Positions 32,363 to 41,510 of a stretch of 64,000 bases of DNA are shown here, one piece after another. Source of the DNA: Gaiellasilicea sp963707575 (GTDB lineage: Bacteria > Actinomycetota > Thermoleophilia > Gaiellales > Gaiellaceae); the NCBI GenBank assembly GCA_963707575.1, contig OY970171.1, positions 2,790,001 through 2,854,000 on the forward strand, in the 5' to 3' direction. Below the pieces are notes generated by a model that had not been told where the DNA came from, did no database searches, and was given only the letters and a program-made list of their open reading frames with translations. A program made the position numbers and the translations under genes. Numbering within the stretch: the first letter of the stretch is position 1; every line of letters begins with the position of its first letter.

Positions 32363-33069
32363 TGGCCGGCGGCGCGCAGACGATCCTGGTCGTCGAGGAC
32401 GAGGCGTCGATCGCGTCGTTCGTCTCGCTCTATCTGAAGAACGCGGGCTACGAGGTGCGCGCCGTCTCGACCGGCAGCGCCGCGCTGACGCACGTGGCGG
32501 CCGACCTGCCCGCGCTGATCATCCTCGACCTGATGCTGCCCGACCTGGACGGAATCGAGATCTGCCGCCGGGTTCGCAAGACCTCGGACGTCCCGATCCT
32601 GATGCTCACCGCCCGCGACGAGGACGTCGACAAGATCATCGGCCTCGAGGTGGGGGCGGACGACTACCTGACCAAGCCGTTCAACCCGCGTGAGCTCGTC
32701 GCACGGGTCAAGTCCGTGCTGCGCCGGTCGTCGACCGAGCGCAGGCGCGACATCGAGGAGCAGGAGCTCCGCCACGGCCAGCTCGTGATCAACGCGGGAC
32801 GGCGCGAGGTCAAGGTGGGCGAGGACGAGATCCAGCTCGCTCCGAAGGAGTTCGATCTGCTCTGGGAGCTGCTCGATCATCGCGGGCTCGTGCTGACGCG
32901 CGACCAGCTGCTCGAGCGCGTCTGGGGGTACACGTTCGCCGGCGACACGCGCACCGTCGACGTCCACGTGCGGCAGCTGCGACGCAAGCTCGGCGACGCG
33001 TCTCCGATCGTCACGGTCTGGGGCGTCGGCTACAAGGTGGGTCCCGTGCCCCCTGCAGCAGCAGCCTAG
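32362..33069 (+). CDS. OmpR/PhoB-family response regulator
   Basis: A 235-residue regulator. The receiver has EDE in LVVEDEAS, the phosphoacceptor Asp56 in IILDLMLPD, Thr in LMLTARD, and Lys in DDYLTKPF. The C-terminal winged helix (about 130-230) has LAPKEFDLLWELLDH, WGYTFAGDTRTVDVHVRQLRRKL and VWGVGYKV. It is a complete, phosphorylatable partner for the adjacent kinase. It is coupled to the secreted-protein gene by one base. Confidence 0.93.
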   Translation: MAGGAQTILVVEDEASIASFVSLYLKNAGYEVRAVSTGSAALTHVAADLPALIILDLMLPDLDGIEICRRVRKTSDVPILMLTARDEDVDKIIGLEVGADDYLTKPFNPRELVARVKSVLRRSSTERRRDIEEQELRHGQLVINAGRREVKVGEDEIQLAPKEFDLLWELLDHRGLVLTRDQLLERVWGYTFAGDTRTVDVHVRQLRRKLGDASPIVTVWGVGYKVGPVPPAAAA

Positions 33070-33078
33070 GAGAGCCCT

Positions 33079-34473
33079 GTGCTCCGCTCACTCCGCTTCC
33101 GCCTGCCGGCGCTCTTCCTGGCAGCGATCGCGCTCGCCTTCCTGGTGGCGAGCCTGGTCGCGCTGCGGCTCTTCCAGGAGCACACGCGGACGACGACGCT
33201 GAACGAGCTTCGCCGCGAGGCGCAGGGGCTCGCCCAGCTCTACGCGGAATCTGCGCTGCGGACGAGCGACGAGGACCGAGCGGCCCCCGTGTTCGCGGCC
33301 GCGAAGCTCGAGGCTGCCACCGGCGACAGGATCTTCTACGTCGGCACGAACGTCTTTCCCGGGGACGATTCCGGGCTGACGCGCCTGTCGGAGGCGGACG
33401 TGGGCGTGAACGTGCGCGAGGCCAACGGGATCATCACGTTCGAGTTCACCCCGCCCGGGGAGTCGCGCACCTACCTCGCGGCCGCGCACCCGCTGCGGCT
33501 CGAGGAGGGGACGCCGCCGTTCGGGGCGCTGATCGTTGCGAAACGCGAGAGCGAGCTCCGCGACGCGTGGGTGACGCTGATCTCGCGGCTCGCCATTGCC
33601 TTCGTCGTCAGCCTCGCGGTCGTCGGCGTGCTCGCCTGGTACCTGTCGCGGCGGATCACGGGGCCGGTGCTCGCGCTCTCGAAGGCCGCCGACGAGATCT
33701 CGGAGGGCCGGTACGACGTCGAGGTCCCACACGTGCCGACGCGCGACGAGATCGGCCATCTCGCCGATCGCTTCCGGCAGATGGCGACGCGCCTGGCGGA
33801 GGCGGAGGAGCTCGAGCGCAACTTCCTCATGTCCGTCTCGCACGAGCTGCGCACGCCGCTGACGGCGATCCGCGGTCACGTCGCGGCGCTCCGCGAAGGC
33901 GTTGTCACCGACCCCGAGCTCGCCGAGGCCTCGCTCACCGTGGTCGCGGAGGAGGCGGAGCGGCTGGGCCGCCTGGTCGGCGACGTGCTCGACCTCGCGA
34001 AGCTCGACGCGCATCGGTTCACCGTGCTGACCGAGGAGGTCGACATGGGCCGGCTCTGCGACCGGGCCTACTCGACGTTCGCCGACGAGGCCAGGCGGCG
34101 CGGGATCGACTACACGAGTCGCTCGGACGACGAGCCGGTGATCGTCTCCGACGGCGACCGCGTGCTCCAGATCATCTCCAACCTGCTCTCCAACGCCTTC
34201 CGCTGGACGCCCGACGGCGGCAGCATCGACCTCGCGCTCGCGAGCGCGAACGGCTCGGTCACGGTCGACGTCGCCGACACGGGGCCGGGGATCGGCGTCG
34301 AGGAACGAGAGCGGATCTTCCGGCCGTTCTGGTCGCGTGACGGCCGGGGCACGGGGCTCGGGCTTCCGATCGCGCGGGAGCTCGCGGTCGCGCTCGGTGG
34401 CCGGATCGAGCTGGAGACGGAACTGGGTGCCGGCAGCCGCTTCCGGCTCGTCCTGCCCGCGGACCGCGTCTGA
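33079..34473 (+). CDS. sensor histidine kinase, partner of the upstream regulator
   Basis: A 464-residue classical kinase. Two membrane segments (about 8-30 and 168-190) flank an extracytoplasmic sensor of about 135 residues. A HAMP domain follows (about 190-243). The dimerisation helix has His255 in MSVSHELRTPLTAIRGH. The ATPase domain has NLLSNAFRWTPDGG, DTGPGIG and GRGTGLGLPIA. The GTG start follows a GGAGAG ribosome-binding sequence, unlike the leaderless genes, which suggests it is read from the upstream message. The signal is unknown. Confidence 0.92.
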   Translation: MLRSLRFRLPALFLAAIALAFLVASLVALRLFQEHTRTTTLNELRREAQGLAQLYAESALRTSDEDRAAPVFAAAKLEAATGDRIFYVGTNVFPGDDSGLTRLSEADVGVNVREANGIITFEFTPPGESRTYLAAAHPLRLEEGTPPFGALIVAKRESELRDAWVTLISRLAIAFVVSLAVVGVLAWYLSRRITGPVLALSKAADEISEGRYDVEVPHVPTRDEIGHLADRFRQMATRLAEAEELERNFLMSVSHELRTPLTAIRGHVAALREGVVTDPELAEASLTVVAEEAERLGRLVGDVLDLAKLDAHRFTVLTEEVDMGRLCDRAYSTFADEARRRGIDYTSRSDDEPVIVSDGDRVLQIISNLLSNAFRWTPDGGSIDLALASANGSVTVDVADTGPGIGVEERERIFRPFWSRDGRGTGLGLPIARELAVALGGRIELETELGAGSRFRLVLPADRV

Positions 34474-34490
34474 GCCGTCCCACTCGAACG

Positions 34491-34496
34491 TAGGAT
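34491..34496 (+). promoter_or_regulatory. -10-like hexamer TAGGAT before the UbiA-family gene
   Basis: TAGGAT ends 7 bases before GTG 34504. Confidence 0.45.
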
Positions 34497-34503
34497 CCCG
34501 CGG

Positions 34504-35415
34504 GTGTCGAGGCCCGAGCCCGTCGCCGATGTCCTGCAGCTGCCTCCGCGCCGGTCGGCGTCGGCTGCGCTCGTCGTCGCGCTGCGCCCGCGGCAGTGGA
34601 CGAAGAACCTGCTCCTGTTCGCCGGCATCGTCTTCGCCGCCGAGGTCGCGGACCCCGGCCGTTGGGCCCGCGCGTTGACTGCGTTCGCCGTCTACTGCGC
34701 CGCGTCGAGCGCGGCGTATCTCCTCAACGACCTGCGTGACCTCTCCTCCGACCGCCTCCATCCGGTCAAGCGCCGTCGGCCGATCGCCCGGGGCGAGCTC
34801 TCGCCGCGCGCCGCGCTGCTCGCTGCCGCCGGCCTCGGAGTGGTCGCGGTCGGCCTGGCCGCGGCACTGGGTCTCACCGCACTCGCGTTCCTCGCCGCCT
34901 TCGTCGCGCTCCAGGGGCTCTACACGCTGAGCCTGAAGCACATCGTCCTGATCGACGTGATGGCCATCTCGGCGCTCTTCGTCGTTCGCGCGGCGGCGGG
35001 CGCCGATGCGGTCGACGTCCGGATCTCGCCGTGGCTGCTCGTGTGCACGGCGCTGCTCGCGCTCTTCCTGGCGCTCGGCAAGCGACGGGGCGAGCTCGTG
35101 CTCGTCGGTGCGGACGAGGCTCCCGGGCGGCCGGTGCTCGAGGGCTACTCGCTGGCGCTCGTCGACCAGCTCGTGACCATCGTCGCGGCGGCGACGGTGC
35201 TCTCCTACACGGTCTACGCACTCACCGCGCACGAGACGCAATTGCTCGCCGCGACGATCCCGTTCGTCGTGTTCGGCGTCTTCCGCTACCTCTTGCTGCT
35301 GCACCGCTCCGGCGGGGGCGAGGAGCCGGAGAACGTTCTGGTCTCCGACGTGCCGATCCTCACCGCGGTCGCACTCTGGGCGCTCGCGTCCGGCGGGATT
35401 CTTCTCTGGAGCTGA
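34504..35415 (+). CDS. UbiA-family prenyl-phosphate transferase (decaprenyl-phosphate phosphoribosyltransferase-like)
   Basis: A 303-residue membrane protein with about eight helices. LRPRQWTKNLLLFAGIVF is the hallmark start of the DPPR-synthase (Rv3806c) group. The first Asp-rich motif is LLNDLRDLSSDRLHPVKRRRPIA. The second conserved region is LYTLSLKHIVLIDV. In mycobacteria this enzyme attaches phosphoribose to decaprenyl phosphate for arabinogalactan. In this organism the acceptor or product could differ; other UbiA homologues make carrier lipids. It does not overlap its neighbours. Confidence 0.82.
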   Translation: MSRPEPVADVLQLPPRRSASAALVVALRPRQWTKNLLLFAGIVFAAEVADPGRWARALTAFAVYCAASSAAYLLNDLRDLSSDRLHPVKRRRPIARGELSPRAALLAAAGLGVVAVGLAAALGLTALAFLAAFVALQGLYTLSLKHIVLIDVMAISALFVVRAAAGADAVDVRISPWLLVCTALLALFLALGKRRGELVLVGADEAPGRPVLEGYSLALVDQLVTIVAAATVLSYTVYALTAHETQLLAATIPFVVFGVFRYLLLLHRSGGGEEPENVLVSDVPILTAVALWALASGGILLWS

Positions 35416-35418
35416 GCG

Positions 35419-35850
35419 CTAGGCGGCGCGGGCCTGGTGCACCGAGGCGTCGGCGTCCTGGATCCGCTCGATCCGCTCCAGCCGGTCGTCGACGCCCTTC
35501 CAGCCCGACGAGACCAGGTCGACGAGCAACGCCAGATCGTCGATGCGGGCGTGCCGCTCGGCGAGCAGGTCGCCCTCGAGCCGTTCGAGCCGCCTGATCG
35601 CCTGATTCAGCAGTCCGCGGATCTCCGCGAGGTTCCGCGCGACGGGCACGACCTCGGCCCGCAAGCCGTCCGAGACGGCCGCGCCGATCCGTTGTGGCAG
35701 CGTGCTCTCGAGCTCGGCCGCCGACACCGCCAGCGCCTCGATCTGCGCGCGCGAGCGCTCGAGGGCGGCTTCCAGCTCGGCCGGAGCAGTCCGCCCCGCC
35801 GCGGCTTCGGCGATGCGCGCCTTGGCCCGCTCGAGTGCGCCTGCGTCCAT
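35419..35850 (-). CDS. coiled-coil hypothetical protein
   Basis: A 143-residue, Ala/Leu/Glu/Arg-rich protein that is mostly coiled coil. Segments are ERAKARIAEAAAG, ELEAALERSRAQIEAL, NLAEIRGLLNQAIRRLERLEG and RIERIQD. No membrane segment, signal or enzymatic motif is seen. It is divergent from queA, and its -10-like hexamer overlaps that of queA by two bases. Function unknown. Confidence 0.6.
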   Translation of the reverse strand: MDAGALERAKARIAEAAAGRTAPAELEAALERSRAQIEALAVSAAELESTLPQRIGAAVSDGLRAEVVPVARNLAEIRGLLNQAIRRLERLEGDLLAERHARIDDLALLVDLVSSGWKGVDDRLERIERIQDADASVHQARAA

Positions 35851-35856
35851 GGGGCG

Positions 35857-35866
35857 AGAGTACGCT
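35857..35866. promoter_or_regulatory. overlapping divergent -10-like hexamers
   Basis: On the minus strand, TACTCT (35857-35862) is 6 bases before ATG 35850. On the plus strand, TACGCT (35861-35866) is 9 bases before ATG 35876. The two share bases 35861-35862, so polymerase binding at one should block the other. Confidence 0.45.
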
Positions 35867-35875
35867 CGCCGTCGG

Positions 35876-36805
35876 ATGGACTCGCACGAGCTCGACTACG
35901 AGCTGCCGCCGCAGCTGATCGCACAGCACCCGGCGGCCCGCCGCGACGCCTCGCGGCTCCTCGTCTACGAGCGTGCCACCGGGGAGGTGCGACACCGCGC
36001 TTTCGCCGGGCTCACGGACGAGCTGGCCGGCGAGCTCGCGGTCGTGAACGACACCCGCGTCGTTCCGGCCCGGATCCGGCTCGAGCGGCCGAAGGGCGAG
36101 GTGCTGCTTCTCGAGCACGAGGGGGACGGCGTCTGGCTCGCGCTCGCCCGGCCGACGCGCCGCCTCCGGCCCGGCCACCGTCACGGCGCGCTGGAGCTGC
36201 TGGAGCACCTGGGCGAGGGACGCTGGCGCGTGCGGCTCGAGGGGGAGCCGGACGGGGAGACCCCGCTGCCGCCGTACATCACCGAGCCCCTCGCCGACCC
36301 CGCGCGCTACCAGACGGTCTACGCCGACGCAGCCGGCTCGGCCGCGGCGCCGACGGCGGGATTGCACTTCACCCCGGAGCTGCTGGAGCGGCTCGACGTC
36401 GAGCGCGTCACGCTCCACGTCGGGCTCGACACGTTCCGGCCGCTGACGACGGACACGGTCGAGGCCCACGAGCTGCACGGCGAGCGCTACGAGGTCCGGC
36501 CCGAGGCGTGGGAGCGAATCCGGGCCGCCGAGCGCGTGCTCGCCGTGGGGACGACGACCGTGCGCGTGCTCGAGACGCTCGTGCGTGGCGGGCCGCTCGC
36601 GGGCCGAACCTCGCTCTTCGTCACGCCCGGCTTCGAGTTCCGTCGCGTCGATGCGCTCCTGACCAACTTCCACCTGCCGCGCTCGACCCTGCTCGCGCTC
36701 GTCATGGCCTTCGCCGGCGTGGAGGAGACGAAGCGCCTCTACCGGCTCGCGATCGAGGAGCGCTACCGCTTCTACTCCTTCGGCGACGCGGTGCTCATCC
36801 TCTAG
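35876..36805 (+). CDS. queA: S-adenosylmethionine:tRNA ribosyltransferase-isomerase
   Basis: A 309-residue enzyme that builds epoxyqueuosine on tRNA. Motifs: YELPPQLIAQHP, VVNDTRVVPARI, TAGLHFTPELL, VTLHVGLDTFRPL, TTTVRVLE and LLTNFHLPRSTLLALV (catalytic region). Length is a little short for the family (about 340) because the central region is compact, but no motif is missing. The ATG at 35876 matches the family N-terminus. tgt follows after a small antisense gene; QueG is also in the window. Confidence 0.93.
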   Translation: MDSHELDYELPPQLIAQHPAARRDASRLLVYERATGEVRHRAFAGLTDELAGELAVVNDTRVVPARIRLERPKGEVLLLEHEGDGVWLALARPTRRLRPGHRHGALELLEHLGEGRWRVRLEGEPDGETPLPPYITEPLADPARYQTVYADAAGSAAAPTAGLHFTPELLERLDVERVTLHVGLDTFRPLTTDTVEAHELHGERYEVRPEAWERIRAAERVLAVGTTTVRVLETLVRGGPLAGRTSLFVTPGFEFRRVDALLTNFHLPRSTLLALVMAFAGVEETKRLYRLAIEERYRFYSFGDAVLIL

Positions 36806-37071
36806 ATGCGATCGAAGGCGAACAGGGCGATGAGGACGGCGGCGTTGACCGCGAGCACCGCGGCGGCGAGCCGGGGCACGAGGCGGATCAGATTCCCGGT
36901 CGACCGCTGCGAGCTTGCCAGGAGCACCGAGCACACGAGCCCGAGCAGCAGGTTCGCCAGCATGAGCACGACGGCGTCCCCCGCGAACACGGCGACCGCG
37001 GCGCCGAGCAGGAAGGGCGACCACGCGACCGCGAGGCGCTCGGGCGTTCGTCGCGAGCTCGACCTGGCCAT
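36802..37071 (-). CDS. small three-helix membrane protein
   Basis: An 89-residue protein with three hydrophobic helices (about 13-30, 33-52 and 65-84). It starts MARSSSRRTPERLAVAW, has a basic N-terminus likely in the cytoplasm, and ends FAFDRI. The stop codon shares the palindrome CTAG with the queA stop on the other strand (36802-36805). The ATG is 18 bases from the divergent tgt start. No family recognised. Confidence 0.6.
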   Translation of the reverse strand: MARSSSRRTPERLAVAWSPFLLGAAVAVFAGDAVVLMLANLLLGLVCSVLLASSQRSTGNLIRLVPRLAAAVLAVNAAVLIALFAFDRI

Positions 37072-37076
37072 CGCTC

Positions 37077-37082
37077 TACCCT
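37077..37082 (+). promoter_or_regulatory. -10-like hexamer TACCCT before tgt
   Basis: TACCCT ends 7 bases before the TTG at 37090. It supports the TTG start of tgt. Confidence 0.5.
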
Positions 37083-37089
37083 TGCAGGC

Positions 37090-38217
37090 TTGAGCTTCAC
37101 GCTGACCGCCACCGACGGCCGCGCGCGCGCCGGAGTCCTCCGGACGGCGCACGGGGACGTGCACACGCCTGCGTTCATGCCCGTGGGCACGAAGGGGACG
37201 GTCAAGAGCCTCGATCCGGACGAGCTGCGCAGCGTCGGCTCGCAGATCATCCTCGGCAACACCTACCACCTCCACTTCCGGCCCGGCGACGAGCTGATCG
37301 CCGAGCTCGGCGGGCTGCACGCGTTCTCGGGCTGGGACGGCCCGATCCTGACCGACTCGGGCGGCTTTCAGGTCTTCTCGCTCCGCGACACGCTGCTGGA
37401 CGTGGACGACGACGGCGTCACCTTCCGCTCGGTCTACGACGGCGCGCCGGCGCGGTTCACGCCCGAGGGCGTGGCGCGCATCCAGCGCCACCTCGGCTCC
37501 GACATCGCCATGTGCCTCGACATCTGCCCGCCGGCGGGCGTCGAGCGGGCGGAGCTGGAGCAGGCGGTCCGGCGCACGACGCTGTGGGCGGAGCGCCAGC
37601 GGGAGGCGGAGCGCGCCCCCGGCCAGCTCCTGTTCGGCATCGCCCAGGGCGCCGCGGATCCCGAGCTGCGCCGCCGCTCGATCGAGGAGATCTCCGCGCT
37701 CGGTTTCGACGGGCACGCGCTGGGCGGTTTGGCAGTGGGGGAGAGCCGCGAGGAGATGTTCGAGGCGACGGCCTGGGCGGCGCCGCTCCTCCCGGCCGAG
37801 CGGCCGCGCTACTTCATGGGGATCGGCGACGCCGAGGGGATCCTGCGCGTGATCGAGGCGGGCGTCGACATGTTCGATTGCGTCCTCCCGACGCGGACGG
37901 CGCGCACCGGCTCCGCGCTGACGGCGACCGGGCGCCTCAACCTGCGCAACGCCCGCTACGCCCGTGACCCGCGCCCGCTCGAGGACGGTTGCGCATGTGC
38001 GGCGTGCGCCCGCTTCTCACGGGCGTACATACGCCATCTGATCAACCAGGAAGAGCTACTTGGCCTGCGGCTCCTGAGCCTGCATAATCTGACCTTCTTG
38101 CTCGAACTCACCGCGGGCGCGCGCGCGGCGATCGAACGAGGGGCGCTCGCGGCGTACACCGCCGAGCGACTCGCGCGACTCGCCGACGGCCCTCTGGAGG
38201 ATCCTTGGGACAACTGA
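37090..38217 (+). CDS. tgt: tRNA-guanine transglycosylase
   Basis: A 375-residue enzyme that inserts preQ1 at tRNA position 34. It starts with TTG (Ser-Phe-Thr). Catalytic Asp residues lie in ILTDSGGFQVFSL and MFDCVLPTRTAR; a GGLAVGE motif forms the base pocket. The zinc site is CACAACARF with a downstream His. The zinc loop and length are family-typical. It is followed by yajC, whose TTG start lies inside the last 13 bases of tgt, the classic tgt-yajC-secDF arrangement. Confidence 0.93.
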   Translation: MSFTLTATDGRARAGVLRTAHGDVHTPAFMPVGTKGTVKSLDPDELRSVGSQIILGNTYHLHFRPGDELIAELGGLHAFSGWDGPILTDSGGFQVFSLRDTLLDVDDDGVTFRSVYDGAPARFTPEGVARIQRHLGSDIAMCLDICPPAGVERAELEQAVRRTTLWAERQREAERAPGQLLFGIAQGAADPELRRRSIEEISALGFDGHALGGLAVGESREEMFEATAWAAPLLPAERPRYFMGIGDAEGILRVIEAGVDMFDCVLPTRTARTGSALTATGRLNLRNARYARDPRPLEDGCACAACARFSRAYIRHLINQEELLGLRLLSLHNLTFLLELTAGARAAIERGALAAYTAERLARLADGPLEDPWDN

Positions 38218-38549
38218 TCATCATCGTCGCCATGTTCGCCCTGCTCTGGCTGCTCCTGATCCGGCCGCAGCGGCAGCGGCTGCAGGAGCAGCGTCGGCTC
38301 CATGCCGAGGTCGAGGTCGGCGACGAGATCCTCACCGCCGGTGGGCTCTACGGCGTCGTCCGCGAGGTGGGCGAGGACGACGACCTCGTCATCGAGATCG
38401 CGCCGGGCACGGATGTGCGGATGGCGCGCCGCGCCGTGGCGGCGATCGTCCCGCCCGAGGACGAGTACGAGGATGAAGAGATCGTGGAAGAGGAAATGGA
38501 AGAGCTCGTCGAGGACGAGCCGGGCGCGATCGACGAGATCCGTCGCTAA
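38205..38549 (+). CDS. yajC: preprotein translocase subunit YajC
   Basis: A 114-residue, single-pass membrane protein. The N-terminal helix (about 3-19, LIIIVAMFALLWLLLI) is followed by RPQRQRLQEQ and VGDEILTAGGLYG, the family signature. The C-terminus is strongly acidic. It overlaps tgt by 13 bases and starts with TTG after a TGGAGG ribosome-binding sequence. YajC associates with SecDF at the Sec channel. Confidence 0.93.
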   Translation: MGQLIIIVAMFALLWLLLIRPQRQRLQEQRRLHAEVEVGDEILTAGGLYGVVREVGEDDDLVIEIAPGTDVRMARRAVAAIVPPEDEYEDEEIVEEEMEELVEDEPGAIDEIRR

Positions 38550-38567
38550 CCTGTCGTTCGCCCCGCT

Positions 38568-41357
38568 GTGAACCGTCGACCGCACCTCATTCTCGTTGGC
38601 CTGATCATCGTCGGTCTCATCGGCGTCTGTCTGCTCGCCGTTCCCGGTTCGCCGCTCCACCAGAAGCCGAATCTCGGACTCGACCTCCAGGGCGGGCTCG
38701 AGGTGACGCTGCAGGCCGTGCCGGAGCAGGGGCAGGAGCTGACGCAGGCCGACCTCGACCGCTCCGTCTCGATCCTGCGCGACCGCATCGACCGGCTCGG
38801 CGTGGCCGAGCCCGAGATCCGCACCCAGGGCGACGACCAGATCGTGATCGACCTTCCCGGGATCGAGAACCCCGAGCGCGCAATCGAAATCCTCGGCCAG
38901 ACGGCGCAGCTCGAGCTGTACGACCTCGAGGCAAACCTCGTCCGGCCCTCGATCGACGGCCAGAGCTTCCCGGTCCCGACCGATTCCATCTACGGCCTCC
39001 TCGCCGGGCAGCAGGCGCTCGTCGATGAGGACCAGAACACCAGTTGGTACCTGTTCGACAAGGAGAAGAAGCTCCGTGCCGGGCCGTTCAGGAACCGGGA
39101 CGCGCTGCTCCAGAGCCGCGCCATCGAGCGCGCCGGAGAGCTGGGCAAGCTGCCCGAGGGCTGGCGCATCTTCGGCGTCCCGCCGCGGACGACGATCCTC
39201 TCCTGCGGCATCGGCGAGGTCGTGTGTCCGGGTGTCAACGTCGAGCGGCCGCAGCAGGACTTCTACTACCTGATCAAGCACACGCCGAACGCGGCCGCGC
39301 CGATCCCCGAGATGACCGGGGCCGACCTCAACCTCGACGGCACGCAGTCCGACTTCGACACCACGAGCGGACAGCCGATCGTGCTGATGCAGTTCACGAA
39401 CGCCGGCGAGGACAAGTTCGGCGAGATCACCGCCGAGGTGGCGCGGCGCGGCAAGCGCTTCTCCAACCTGCTCGGCCAGGACGTCAACCACCACTTCGCG
39501 ATCGTGCTCGATGGTCAGATCAAGTCATGGCCGACGATCGACTGGCGCGAGTACCCGAACGGGATCCAGGGCTCGAACGGCGCGCAGATCACCGGGATCG
39601 GCGACATCCAGGAGGCGCAGGACCTCGCGCTCGTCCTCCAGACCGGCGCCCTCCCCGTCGAGTTCCAGACGCTCGACCAGACGACGATCTCGGCCACGCT
39701 CGGCCAGGACTCGCTCGCAGAGGCGTGGAAGGCGGCGATCGCGGGGCTCCTGATCGTGGCCCTCTTCCTGCTCATCTTCTACCGCTTCCTCGGCGTCGTC
39801 GCCGTGCTCGGGCTCGGCATCTACGCCGCGTTCCTGTACGCGATGATCCTGATCTTCAACGTCACCCTGACGCTGCCGGGCTTCGCCGGCATGATCCTCA
39901 CGCTGGGGGTGGCCGCCGACGCGAACATCGTCATCTTCGAGCGCGTGAAGGAGGAGTACCGCGCCGGCAAATCGGTGCGAGCCGCGATCGCGGCGGGTTA
40001 CGGGAAGGGCTTCGCGACGATCATCGACGCGAACGTGGTCACCGCGATCACCGCCGTGATCCTGTTCCTCGTCGCGACCGCCGGCGTGAAGGGCTTCGCG
40101 CTCATGCTCCTGATCGGTACCGGCGTCTCGCTGCTGACGGCGGTCGCCGCGACCCGCGCCATCCTCGGCCTGCTCGGCGGTTTCAACTGGTTCGACAACC
40201 CCCGGCTGATGGGAGCCGAGGGCGAGCCTCCGAAGTGGATCCGCCGCGACTTCGTCGGGCGCCGCAACATCTGGTTCGCGATCGCCGCGGCGCTCGTCGC
40301 GGTCTCGCTCCTCGCGATCGGGATCAAGGGCCTCAACCTCGGGATCGACTTCCGTGGCGGCACGCAGATCACCTTCACGACACCGGAGCCGGTGCCGCTC
40401 GACGAGGTGCGCAGCGAAGCGGCCGACCTGGGCCAGGGCAACGCGCAGATCGTCGGCCGAGGCGAGGCGAGCGGCCCGAACGAGGACCTCTACGAGGAGT
40501 TCTCGATCCGCACCGAGGACCTGTCTCAGGCCGACCAGATCAGCCTGACGACGGATCTGCAACGCACCTTCGACGCCGACACGAGCGTCAGGAGCGTCTC
40601 AGGGAGCTTCGGGCGCCAGATCGCCGAGGGCGCGATCCTCGCCATCATCGTCTCGCTGCTCCTGATCGTCGGCTACATCTCGGCCCGGTTCCACTGGAAG
40701 TTCGCGGCGCCGGTGCTCGTCGCCCTCGCTCACGACGTGATCATCACGGTCGGGATCTACGCGATCCTCGGTCGGGAGGTGACGACGGCGACCGTGGCCG
40801 CGGTTCTCACCATCCTGGGCTTCTCGATCTACGACACGATCATCATCCTGGACCGGATCCGGGAGAACATCCCGCTGATGCGGCGCGCCTCGTTCCGCGT
40901 GCTCGCCAACGTGTCGCTCTGGGAGACGATCCCGCGTTCTCTCGCGACCACGTTCATCACGCTGCTGCCGATCTCGACGCTCTACTTCTTCGGCGGCGAG
41001 ACGCTGAAGGACTTCGCCTTCGCGCTGCTGATCGGCATCGGTGCCGGCGCCTACTCCTCGATCTTCATCGCGGCGCCGCTGCTCGCGGTCTTCAAGGAGC
41101 GCGAGCCGGAGTATGCGAAGAAGAAGGGCGACGACAGCCTCCACGGCGTCACCTCGGTCGGTCTCATGCTCCAGGAGGCGGAGGAGCTCGCGGCCGCGGA
41201 GCCGACCCCCGAGCTCGTCCCCGCGGCGGCCCCGGGCGATCCGGACCTCGACGGAGACGGCGACCACCGCACGAGCGGCCCGCGCGCGACCGACGAGGTG
41301 AAGCGCGAACGGCGCCGTCAGCGCCGGAAGTCGCGCCCCCATGGCAGATCCCGCTGA
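38568..41357 (+). CDS. secDF: fused protein-export subunit SecDF
   Basis: A 929-residue fusion of SecD (about 1-550) and SecF (about 555-929). SecD begins with a membrane segment, then LGLDLQGGLEVTL, the hallmark motif. The P1 domain follows (DRIDRLGVAEPEI, IVIDLPGI), then six membrane helices with LGVAADANIVIFERVKEE. SecF starts at FVGRRNIWFA with LGIDFRGGTQITF, and ends with a six-helix set (IYDTIIILDRIREN). A charged tail rich in Asp/Arg follows. It uses the proton gradient to finish export through SecYEG. The separate-gene form is more common, and a fusion is known in Bacillus and some actinobacteria. It follows yajC by 18 bases. Confidence 0.93.
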   Translation: MNRRPHLILVGLIIVGLIGVCLLAVPGSPLHQKPNLGLDLQGGLEVTLQAVPEQGQELTQADLDRSVSILRDRIDRLGVAEPEIRTQGDDQIVIDLPGIENPERAIEILGQTAQLELYDLEANLVRPSIDGQSFPVPTDSIYGLLAGQQALVDEDQNTSWYLFDKEKKLRAGPFRNRDALLQSRAIERAGELGKLPEGWRIFGVPPRTTILSCGIGEVVCPGVNVERPQQDFYYLIKHTPNAAAPIPEMTGADLNLDGTQSDFDTTSGQPIVLMQFTNAGEDKFGEITAEVARRGKRFSNLLGQDVNHHFAIVLDGQIKSWPTIDWREYPNGIQGSNGAQITGIGDIQEAQDLALVLQTGALPVEFQTLDQTTISATLGQDSLAEAWKAAIAGLLIVALFLLIFYRFLGVVAVLGLGIYAAFLYAMILIFNVTLTLPGFAGMILTLGVAADANIVIFERVKEEYRAGKSVRAAIAAGYGKGFATIIDANVVTAITAVILFLVATAGVKGFALMLLIGTGVSLLTAVAATRAILGLLGGFNWFDNPRLMGAEGEPPKWIRRDFVGRRNIWFAIAAALVAVSLLAIGIKGLNLGIDFRGGTQITFTTPEPVPLDEVRSEAADLGQGNAQIVGRGEASGPNEDLYEEFSIRTEDLSQADQISLTTDLQRTFDADTSVRSVSGSFGRQIAEGAILAIIVSLLLIVGYISARFHWKFAAPVLVALAHDVIITVGIYAILGREVTTATVAAVLTILGFSIYDTIIILDRIRENIPLMRRASFRVLANVSLWETIPRSLATTFITLLPISTLYFFGGETLKDFAFALLIGIGAGAYSSIFIAAPLLAVFKEREPEYAKKKGDDSLHGVTSVGLMLQEAEELAAAEPTPELVPAAAPGDPDLDGDGDHRTSGPRATDEVKRERRRQRRKSRPHGRSR

Positions 41358-41506
41358 CCTCCCGCCCCTGGCCGTCGACACCTGCGGCCGGCGGAGCCGG
41401 CCTCCGGCGTCGACTCGCCCCGCTCGCGGCGCTCCGGCCGAGGGCCCGTACGTCCGTACTGTTCCCTCGGCCTGCGCACCGCGAGCGGCGCGCCAGGAAC
41501 GGGAGG
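41358..41506. repeat. structured intergenic repeat, family 2 copy 2
   Basis: It begins directly after the secDF stop. The outer arms CCTCCCG (41358) and CGGGAGG (to 41506) extend through CCTGGC/GCCAGG. Inside, the hairpin GGCCGGC-GGA-GCCGGCC has the same loop as copy 1 but two swapped base pairs, so pairing is kept. The right arm GGGAGG is also the ribosome-binding sequence of the next gene. Copy 1 lies at 13515-13665. Confidence 0.65.
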
Positions 41507-41510
41507 CACG

